A stretch of 64,000 nt of DNA from Pseudomonadota bacterium. GTDB taxonomy: Bacteria > Desulfobacterota > Binatia > Binatales > Binataceae. Of the stretch, positions 56,785-64,000 are shown one piece after another. The stretch spans positions 31,029 through 95,028 of the forward strand of contig JAJPKA010000005.1 in assembly GCA_021323945.1 (NCBI GenBank). The letters are read 5' to 3'. Each line of letters starts with the position of its first letter. The first letter of the stretch is position 1. A program made the position numbers and the translations under genes. The notes under the pieces were generated by a model that searched no databases, had not been told where the DNA came from, and saw only the letters and a list, made by a program, of their open reading frames with translations.

Positions 56785-58230
56785 CTAACCGGAGAACTTA
56801 GATGGTGCACTTCGTCTGCAGATTAACCCGCCGCTGGCCGTCTCGAAAGTACCGTAGGCGCACTCGATTTCTCCGCCAATCGTCGCGTTTTCCAACTGAA
56901 TGCTTCCGAGGCTGTGAAACCCGTCGTTGAGGAGAACGCTGCCGGCAATCCGAGCCTCATTCAGGGACAAGGCGATGCCGTTCGGATTATCGAATCTGCC
57001 CTCGCTGCATACAAGTTCGGCCATTTCGCTGCCGTCCAGCACTACTGCGCCCCGCGCCCTGAAGCTGTTATTCAGCGCCACACGCTTGGACACCTGGGCA
57101 TTGCGCATCAGAAGAGCGACACCACGACTGTTCCGGAACGACGCTCCCGAAGCAATCAAGCTGCCCCCGATAACAACGTTATCCATTTGCACAGACCCGT
57201 CTGCCATGAAACGGGTATGCATATGAATATCGCCGTCAATTCGCGAACCATCGAGTTTCAGCGCGACACCGCCGGAATTGTCGAACGCTCCCCCCACGCA
57301 TCGAAGATTCCCGTGAATTTCACAGTTACCGAGACACACCGTACCTCTTGCGTAGAACCAGTTTGCCAACAGCACGTCATTGCCAATCACTGTTCCGTCA
57401 GCCGCGAGCGCGGAATTCCCGGCGTTGTCCAGGCTACAATTGCTGCAGTAGAGCATTCGCTTGATAGTGGCATCGCGGCAGCTGACTTCGCCTCGCACCT
57501 TGAAGCCGTTGCCGAAAATCACACTCATGCCGAATCTGGCATTGTCCATTGAAAGTGCTCTCGACCTCGGATTTTCGAGCATCGCGTGGGCACAGTACAA
57601 AAGCCCACCCACATATGAGTGGTTGAGGTTAACTTGTCCCGCGAATGACGAGCCGTTGGCCAAAATGACGTGGCCATCAACGGCGCCGCCTTCCAGGTTG
57701 AGAGCGATGCCCAGAGGATTTCTGAAAATACCGCCGACACACGATAAATCGCCCCCGATGCGCGCACGACGAAGACAAATCTCGCCTGCGGCCACCAATC
57801 CGTCACCCAAAAAAACTCCTGAAGACACTTCGAGTGATTCGGCCGCGAGGCTCACGAGGTGTGAGCCGGCGAGATTGAGAAACTCCACCGTAGCGCCGTT
57901 CAACGTGATGGGAGAATCTATACGGCATTTGACCAGCTCCAATGGATACGCAAAGTGCACCGATGTCAGCTGGATGTCACCGTCGATCCTCGCGCCGGCA
58001 ATTCTTAACCCGGCCGTTGTTGGTCGCAGCCCCGGTATTGATCCTTCGACAATCGCTCGAATGGTTTCAGCGGTGATTCTGGGTCCACTGAAGTCTCGGC
58101 TCGGCTCCGATGCGATATCAGATGGACGATAATCGGCCACGCGCCCGTCACTAACGGCGCGCAAAAGCTCCATTTCGGCTGGCGAAAACGCGTGCCTTTC
58201 AGACATTATGCTGAGCTCGGTCCGAGCCAA
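56785..58230 (-). CDS. Repeat protein with predicted beta-solenoid-like architecture, function unknown
   Basis: About seven ~48-residue repeats of form (D)xxxIxGDVxLxNGFxAxGxVxLxxAxIGGxLxCxGGxFxNxxGxAL. Confidence 0.85.
   Translation of the reverse strand: MARTELSIMSERHAFSPAEMELLRAVSDGRVADYRPSDIASEPSRDFSGPRITAETIRAIVEGSIPGLRPTTAGLRIAGARIDGDIQLTSVHFAYPLELVKCRIDSPITLNGATVEFLNLAGSHLVSLAAESLEVSSGVFLGDGLVAAGEICLRRARIGGDLSCVGGIFRNPLGIALNLEGGAVDGHVILANGSSFAGQVNLNHSYVGGLLYCAHAMLENPRSRALSMDNARFGMSVIFGNGFKVRGEVSCRDATIKRMLYCSNCSLDNAGNSALAADGTVIGNDVLLANWFYARGTVCLGNCEIHGNLRCVGGAFDNSGGVALKLDGSRIDGDIHMHTRFMADGSVQMDNVVIGGSLIASGASFRNSRGVALLMRNAQVSKRVALNNSFRARGAVVLDGSEMAELVCSEGRFDNPNGIALSLNEARIAGSVLLNDGFHSLGSIQLENATIGGEIECAYGTFETASGGLICRRSAPSKFSG
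56820..57831 (-). repeat. In-frame tandem repeat array (about 7 units, ~145 bp each) within the 56785..58230 gene
   Basis: Units visible in protein: EVSSGVFLGDGLVAAGEICL..; EGGAVDGHVILANGSSFAGQVNL..; DNARFGMSVIFGNGFKVRGEVSC..; ADGTVIGNDVLLANWFYARGTVCL..; DGSRIDGDIHMHTRFMADGSVQM..; RNAQVSKRVALNNSFRARGAVVL..; NEARIAGSVLLNDGFHSLGSIQL.. Confidence 0.8.
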
Positions 58231-58311
58231 TCGCTGGTGCAGAATCCGGCTTCATATGGTACATCTCCGTTGCTGCTGTGCAGATGGACTGCGGACGACC
58301 GAGGATTCAGT

Positions 58312-59226
58312 ATGAGCACGATTGCCTGTGGCATAGCAATTCCACAAACGTTTTCCGCCGCGGTAGATGTCGACCTTATACGCAATTTTGTCGCTCGAGC
58401 CGAAGAGCTCGGCTTCGATAGCCTCTGGGTCCAGGAGCAGATTATCTCGGATTCAGCTATTCTCGAGCCGGTGACGCTTCTGACCTACGCGTCCGCCCTG
58501 TCGAATAAACTGCGCCTCGGCACCTCAGTGTTGTTACCTGTAGTGCGGAATCCGGTGCAATTGGCCAAGAGTCTTGCAACTCTCGATCAGCTAAGCAAAG
58601 GCCGACTGACAGTCGGTGTCGGCATTGGCGGCCCCCATGTTCGGGAAAATGTATTCGGCGTGTCTAATGGTCACCGCGCACGGCGCTTTGTTGAAGGGCT
58701 GACGGTCATGAAGGCGCTCTGGACGCAGACGCGGGCAAGTTTCACGGGGGAGTTCTGGCAATTCGCGGATGTTCCGATGGAGCCAAAGCCGGTACAGCAA
58801 CCCCATCCGCCCCTATGGTTTGGCGCCCGCGACACGATCGGGCTGCGTCGAGCAGCGCGTCTAGGCGATGGTTGGATGGGAGCTGGTTCCTCTTCGTCTG
58901 CCGACTTTGCCCAACAAGTCAGTTTGCTGCGCCGTTTCCTCGAGGCTGAAAAGCGTGACCCGACACAATTTCCAATATCCAAGCGGGTGTATGTTGCAAT
59001 CGACAACGATAAATGGCGAGCAGAGCAGCGCTTGCGGCAATGGTTTGCCGTGCGCTACAAGCGAGCCGAGATGGCTACCCAGGTTTCGCTTTGGGGCAGC
59101 CGGCAGGAATGCGTGGAACAGCTCACCCAACTGATCAGCGCAGGCGCCCGGCATCTAATGCTCAATCCGGTGTTCGACGAGATGGAACAATTGGAACAGC
59201 TGGCTGAAGTCATCAAACAACTGTGA
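58312..59226 (+). CDS. LLM class (F420-dependent-like) oxidoreductase
   Basis: Internal ATG at 58312: MSTIACGIAIPQTF; ARAEELGFDSLWVQEQIISDSAILEPVTLLTYASALSNKLRLGTSVLLPVVRNPVQLAKSLATLDQLSKGRLTVGVGIGG. Confidence 0.93.
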   Translation: MSTIACGIAIPQTFSAAVDVDLIRNFVARAEELGFDSLWVQEQIISDSAILEPVTLLTYASALSNKLRLGTSVLLPVVRNPVQLAKSLATLDQLSKGRLTVGVGIGGPHVRENVFGVSNGHRARRFVEGLTVMKALWTQTRASFTGEFWQFADVPMEPKPVQQPHPPLWFGARDTIGLRRAARLGDGWMGAGSSSSADFAQQVSLLRRFLEAEKRDPTQFPISKRVYVAIDNDKWRAEQRLRQWFAVRYKRAEMATQVSLWGSRQECVEQLTQLISAGARHLMLNPVFDEMEQLEQLAEVIKQL

Positions 59227-59353
59227 ACAACTTGCAGCACGAATAAAAGTGGCCGAGCTTGACTGTCGCACCGAGTCGCGCCATTTAGCGCTCATCCCAT
59301 CAGTGCCTTTGAAATACCCTCTCGGGCCAGTTTCACTCGCGCTGGCAGGGAAA

Positions 59354-59917
59354 CTAGCGCACCGACCAGGTCACAAGCTGCTTGCCGGCACGATCAGCCT
59401 TGGTATGCACAAAACGGTCGGGATTCGTATAGAGATGCGCGGTGAGGTTACTTTCACCACATTTCCAGCCGAACTGTCGCTCCAGTGCAACGATTAGTTC
59501 GCGCACGGTCAATCGCGGATGACGCTTGAGCACGGCAGCAATCATGTCGACTCGCCTCATGCCGCCGTTGCTGCTACGGGCTCCGGTGGGAGAACTCTTC
59601 GTCCCGCGTTGAGCGTTCCGTGGGGCATTACCGCGCGCCATTGATGATTTGTGAAGCGCCTTCTCCGTGGACGGGGCTGATGATCTTGAAGTTGCGGTAT
59701 CGAATTGCAGGCCAGCCACTCCAGTCCGTAACAGTTCGGCAACAGCGATTTGCTCAGAGTCGCAAAGTTCGAGCGCCCGCTTAAGCCCTTCAAGGCGGGT
59801 ATTAAGGCTTTCGATCTGCTGATTGTGCGACTCGATCTCCTGCTCGACGAGCGAGACCTCCTCGCGAAGTCTCTTCTGATAAGTCTCGACCGAATTCATA
59901 AGCTCCTCGTGAGTCAC
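59354..59917 (-). CDS. Hypothetical protein: N-terminal coiled coil, C-terminal winged-helix-like domain
   Basis: ETYQKRLREEVSLVEQEIESHNQQIESLNTRLEGLKRALEL coiled coil; MIAAVLKRHPRLTVRELIVALERQFGWKCGESNLTAHLYTNPDRFVHTKADR. Confidence 0.7.
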   Translation of the reverse strand: MTHEELMNSVETYQKRLREEVSLVEQEIESHNQQIESLNTRLEGLKRALELCDSEQIAVAELLRTGVAGLQFDTATSRSSAPSTEKALHKSSMARGNAPRNAQRGTKSSPTGARSSNGGMRRVDMIAAVLKRHPRLTVRELIVALERQFGWKCGESNLTAHLYTNPDRFVHTKADRAGKQLVTWSVR

Positions 59918-59920
59918 TAA

Positions 59921-59934
59921 TATCGATTGATATA
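59921..59934. promoter_or_regulatory. Inverted repeat ATATC-GATT-GATAT just upstream of the 59354..59917 gene
   Basis: Perfect 5-bp arms with 4-bp spacer immediately 5' of the predicted start. Confidence 0.3.
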
Positions 59935-60334
59935 GTCTACTTCTAGCACGATGTGCTGACAGGTCTATAGTTAGAGTTCGAACTTTATCGAATCCCGGTC
60001 TGGCGCAGGCAGCGGCCCGTTAGGTGTGCATAGGGTCATGACAAGAGATAGCAAGTTCGACGCCGAGGCTCGCACTCCACTCCACGATCCTTCTCCACCG
60101 TTAGGGGCGGAATCAAACTTGAATCATCAACTCACTCACCTATTGCTTCAGGCTTACTTACGCTTTTCGATGGACTCGTAGACATCTATCGTCGCTAAGA
60201 TCAGCGACTCAAATGTCCTTCCCTCAACCGACTGAATCGGGGGAATTGAAGAATTTAAAGACTCAGGAGGATCAGACCCCAGTAACAAGCTCATACAGTT
60301 TTGGGCAATTGACCAGGCCCTGCACACATCACTG

Positions 60335-61420
60335 TCAGCTGCGCCATGGCTCTACCAGGATCTTGGCATGCTGCTCGGGCGAGGCCAGCGCCGCGAACGC
60401 GTCCGCCACACCGTCGACCCCAACTTTGCCGGTTATAAGTTGATCGTAATTGATCCTGCCTTCGGCCAGGTGAAGCAGCGTGGTTCTGAACTCATCTCCG
60501 GAGTAACCAAGCACAAACTGGATGCTCAACTCCTTGTTTATTCCCATCATCGGTTCGATTTGGTCGTGCTCCATACAGACTCCCACCACGACCAATCGCG
60601 AATTAGCGGGCGCACCTGCCATGAGTGAATCAATCATTCCCGGCACACCCACGCACTCAAAGATGACTGCGGGCCGCAGTGCCGGACCGGGTAACCAAGG
60701 AGCCAAAGCCGGAGCCTTGGCTTGATCCTTATAGATCGCCATTTGCTTCCAGCTTTCGAAGGGCGATTGTTCCGCTGGATTGACGATCACGTCAGCACCT
60801 ATTGCTTCGGCCAGTTGACGGCGGCGCGGGGAAAAGTCCGCAGCAACGATAGGAGCAGAACCATTCAACTTCAGAGCAGCGATCACGGCGAGGCCGACCG
60901 GTCCGCAGCCAACCACGAGCGGGACGTCGTCGGGGGTCAAACGAGCCTTTTGCACCGCATGATACCCAACCGCCATCGGTTCGGTTAACGCGGCTCGCTC
61001 GCTGGAGAGGTGATCGGGCACTTCGAGCAGCAGTTTCTCGGCAAGACGCATGTACTCGCCATAACCGCCCGGATTCTCGTTCGAATAACCAATCGTCTCG
61101 ACTCTCGAGCCTCTGAACAGCACCGGCATGGCACATACACGTGTGCCCAATTTAATTCTACGCTGCGTCTCTGGTCCAAAATCGACCAGTTCGGCGCAGA
61201 ACTCGTGACCCATGACGATATCGCGCTTCGGATCCATGATGAAGGGACCACCCGAACGGCGCGAGACTTCCACCAATCGCTCGGCATGTTTGAGTGCGTG
61301 AAGATCCGAACCACAGATCCCGCAGGCGAGGGTTTTGACCAGAACTTCCCCGGGACCGGGGACAGGCACCGCAATGTCGTCAACTACGATCTTCTTGTCA
61401 CGCATCACAGCAGCTCGCAT
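60335..61420 (-). CDS. Zinc-binding medium-chain alcohol dehydrogenase family protein
   Basis: VPGPGEVLVKTLACGICGSDLHALKHAE; VMGHEFCAELVDFG; VVGCGPVGLAVIAALKLNGSAPIVAADFSPRRRQLAEAIGADVIVNP. Confidence 0.95.
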   Translation of the reverse strand: MRAAVMRDKKIVVDDIAVPVPGPGEVLVKTLACGICGSDLHALKHAERLVEVSRRSGGPFIMDPKRDIVMGHEFCAELVDFGPETQRRIKLGTRVCAMPVLFRGSRVETIGYSNENPGGYGEYMRLAEKLLLEVPDHLSSERAALTEPMAVGYHAVQKARLTPDDVPLVVGCGPVGLAVIAALKLNGSAPIVAADFSPRRRQLAEAIGADVIVNPAEQSPFESWKQMAIYKDQAKAPALAPWLPGPALRPAVIFECVGVPGMIDSLMAGAPANSRLVVVGVCMEHDQIEPMMGINKELSIQFVLGYSGDEFRTTLLHLAEGRINYDQLITGKVGVDGVADAFAALASPEQHAKILVEPWRS

Positions 61421-61653
61421 ATTCCCCCTCCCGTTTGACCCCAGGGCGTCCTGCTTCGGCGACGGTTGCCTCGCTCACACGACACTTCGAACGCTCCATC
61501 TCGCTGATGCCGGTTTTTCAGCGCACGACGGATTGAGTTGATCGCAGGCAGCATTGTTCAGCAAACCGACAGCATTCGACCAAAAAGTTGACGACTGGCC
61601 TTTTACAGCGATACACGGAGTAACGCAACCCCAATTTCTAGCGCATCACCCCA

Positions 61654-62556
61654 ATGGAGGGACAAATGTTTAAGATCGGCAAGCTGTTTCACTTGACACA
61701 TGTCGTCAGCGACCTGGCGGCGGTTGACGAGTGGTACGACAATGTTTTCGCGGTAACTCGCTTTTATCGGGGGTACGAGAAACTGGCGGGCCGTGACGCC
61801 TCCCTGCTAGCGATAGGCGAGGTGATCATGGAACCGATGATGCCCGCGCGGGTGGCTAATCTGCAGAATCAATCAGTCAAAAAGTTTCACGACCGCTTCG
61901 GTCAACATTTTCACTCAATTGCGTGGTACGTCGACAATGTCGCCGAGCTATCCGCCAAGCTCGACAGCGAGGGGCTGCGCCTGTTCAACATTGTCGGTAA
62001 GCGCGTCAAACCTGGCGAAGAGAGTTTCGCGATTTGGACTCACCCCAAGGAAACGCACGGTCAGCTCGAATTTGCCGTCATTGGCAAGTACACGATCGAC
62101 CCGCGGCTGCAACCGGCTTGGTCGGCAAACTTCTGGCGTGAACAGCACCCACTCGGCATCGAACGGGCTTCACATATCACTGTCGTGGTTCGAGACTTGC
62201 CGGCCGCCAAGCGCCTGTACTGCGACATCCTCGACGGCAAACTATTACACGAAGAGGAGATGGCAGGGCGCAAGCGCAGTGCTTTCGTAGCCATCGGCGA
62301 AGATACCGTCGTCGAATTGGCGCAACCGCTCTCCCAGACCGGTCCGGAAGGGCGCGAGCTGGAAGCAAACGGAGAGGGGATTTATTCGGTCACCTTCGCT
62401 ACTCGCAATTTGACGCGGGCGAAAGCATTTCTGGAATCCAAGCAATTGAAGCCCGAGCCCGACGGCGCTGATGCGGTGGTTCTCGACCAAAACCAAGCCT
62501 TTGGCATGGTGGTGAGATTCACCGAACGCCCCGTGCCAAATGATCCTCGTGGTTGA
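61654..62556 (+). CDS. Two-domain VOC (glyoxalase/dioxygenase-like) protein
   Basis: KLFHLTHVVSDLAAVDEWYDNVFAVTRFYRGYE ... RASHITVVVRDLPAAKRLYCDILDGKLLHEEEMAGRKRSAFVAIGEDTVVELAQP. Confidence 0.9.
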   Translation: MEGQMFKIGKLFHLTHVVSDLAAVDEWYDNVFAVTRFYRGYEKLAGRDASLLAIGEVIMEPMMPARVANLQNQSVKKFHDRFGQHFHSIAWYVDNVAELSAKLDSEGLRLFNIVGKRVKPGEESFAIWTHPKETHGQLEFAVIGKYTIDPRLQPAWSANFWREQHPLGIERASHITVVVRDLPAAKRLYCDILDGKLLHEEEMAGRKRSAFVAIGEDTVVELAQPLSQTGPEGRELEANGEGIYSVTFATRNLTRAKAFLESKQLKPEPDGADAVVLDQNQAFGMVVRFTERPVPNDPRG

Positions 62557-62654
62557 GTTGCGGATTATTTGAGCTCTTCGCTGCCCGATTGCGCCGCCGC
62601 AAAGTAAGCCGGCGGCAGAGGTCGCAGTCTGTCACATACGTTCGAGGTTCTCAA

Positions 62655-64000
62655 ATGTTCGGTTCGAAGACGCTGGTTTTGGCTCTTACCGGTTTGGCCC
62701 TGATGGGCTTTTCGACATTGCTGTTTGCAGGCGCGGAGCCTATGCATGGGGCAGGTGAGCCTGCGTCAACGTCGTTTAATCAGGCTGCTAGCGCTCAGAC
62801 TGACAGCAGCCTGAATACGGGCATCCCTCCTGGAACCAGTATTACGATGCAGAATTGGGAACGCTACCGCCAGTTCATGCCGGACGGGATGATCGCACTG
62901 TTCGAAGGTAAGTATTTCTGGAAGATGCCGTCAGATGTTCGCATCGATGTCGGCCCAACAATCATCCATTCGCTACCGCGCAACTATTTGGCAGCAACGG
63001 AAAAATATGCGGGGCAGGTCAGAATTGTTGAGCTTCCGAACGGAGGCCTCAATTTAACGGGCTATCAGGGCGGAATTCCTTTCCCCTCACCGGCGGAACC
63101 TCACAAAGGTTGGAAGATTCTGGCTAATCTCTGGTTCCGATACGTTCCCCATCTTGCGGTCGACACGTACGGCCAGGGTTGCTATGTGGACAGCTATCTA
63201 AACGTCAACTGCAACGCCGGTTTACTTCTGTATCGTCAGCTCTCCTTCAATACCGACCCAGGTGTGCCAGCGACCATTCCAGGGGGTGAGGGGAAATTTT
63301 TCACCGAATATTTCGAAACGGTCGAGCCAGAACAGGATCGTTATAACGCGAATCTGAAGATCGACTACACGGACCTGTCGCGGCCGGAGGACAGCTACGT
63401 TTTTCTGCCATCGCTGCGTCGTTACCAGCCCGTATCAGCACTGGCACGCTGCGCCCCATCATTCGGGGGCGATACCACGCCGGAAGACTTTCGCGGTGGC
63501 TACGATTCGAACATGAGCGAAGTGAAGGCGGATTTTCTAGGCGAGAAGAAAATTCTCAACCTAATGGGTTTCGATATGCCAAGTACCGGCTTTCCCGACA
63601 ACTTCGATATGCCGCTGGGATGGCCGCAACCTTCATGGGGTAAATGGCAGCTCCGTGACGTCTATGTGATAAGCGTAAGTAAGCTGCCGGCATTTGCCCG
63701 AGGCTATTGTTACGGCAAGCGCGTCATGTACGTGGACAAACACTTTTATGGGCTGCTCTGGGAGGACCTTTACGATCGGCAGAATCAACCCTGGAAATTT
63801 CTCGCGGTGTTCAGGCCTGCTCGGCAAGCTCCCGGCATTGGACCGGTGGACGAAGCACTGTCCTACAATGAATCGATCTGGGATATCCAGCGAAAGCACG
63901 CAACCTTTTTTGTCGACCCCCCCAAGGGACATCCCCTGTATCTCAATGAGCAGGCCCCTGCGAGCTATCTCGACATTACCCGATACACCACGCCCACCGG
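62655..64000 (+). CDS. DUF1329-family exported protein, partial (runs off window)
   Basis: ATG at 62655, open to the end; MFGSKTLVLALTGLALMGFSTLLFAGAEP signal peptide; NWERYRQFMPDGMIALFEGKYFWKMPSDVRIDVGPT; GGIPFPSP. Confidence 0.85.
   Translation, partial: MFGSKTLVLALTGLALMGFSTLLFAGAEPMHGAGEPASTSFNQAASAQTDSSLNTGIPPGTSITMQNWERYRQFMPDGMIALFEGKYFWKMPSDVRIDVGPTIIHSLPRNYLAATEKYAGQVRIVELPNGGLNLTGYQGGIPFPSPAEPHKGWKILANLWFRYVPHLAVDTYGQGCYVDSYLNVNCNAGLLLYRQLSFNTDPGVPATIPGGEGKFFTEYFETVEPEQDRYNANLKIDYTDLSRPEDSYVFLPSLRRYQPVSALARCAPSFGGDTTPEDFRGGYDSNMSEVKADFLGEKKILNLMGFDMPSTGFPDNFDMPLGWPQPSWGKWQLRDVYVISVSKLPAFARGYCYGKRVMYVDKHFYGLLWEDLYDRQNQPWKFLAVFRPARQAPGIGPVDEALSYNESIWDIQRKHATFFVDPPKGHPLYLNEQAPASYLDITRYTTPT

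Noticed and set aside
1-64000. CRISPR arrays, transposons, integrases, toxin-antitoxin or defence islands
   Set aside because: No direct-repeat arrays, transposase/integrase motifs or defence-family signatures seen in any ORF.

Overview
This 64-kb window is gene-dense, high-GC bacterial chromosome. I saw no rRNA, tRNA, transposase, prophage or CRISPR array. It opens with a shikimate block on the minus strand (aroB partial, aroK, aroC). Housekeeping genes follow (sppA, thiC, bcp-type peroxiredoxin, a class A PBP, coaBC, ino1), interleaved with many catabolic genes: three LLM-class flavin oxidoreductases, a homogentisate-dioxygenase-like gene next to an HpaB-like monooxygenase, acyl-CoA dehydrogenase, enoyl-CoA hydratase, CoA-transferase, a type I Baeyer-Villiger monooxygenase, two ThDP enzymes, VOC proteins, and a CarAa-like Rieske oxygenase with its own reductase. 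The window ends inside a DUF1329-type gene. This content resembles uncultivated hydrocarbon- or aromatic-degrading soil lineages such as Binatota, but that placement is inference only. I did not find a clear new defence or mobile system. The items most worth a second look are: an M20-peptidase-like protein that has lost essentially all recognisable metal ligands (39345-40721); a protein built from about seven ~48-residue repeats (56785-58230); a CarAa-like angular-dioxygenase gene pair (36865-39122); a probable decayed rdgB remnant after coaBC (~49730-49980); an apparently exported AlgH/YqgE protein; a rhodanese-first MoeB/ThiF fusion; and several structured intergenic sequences.
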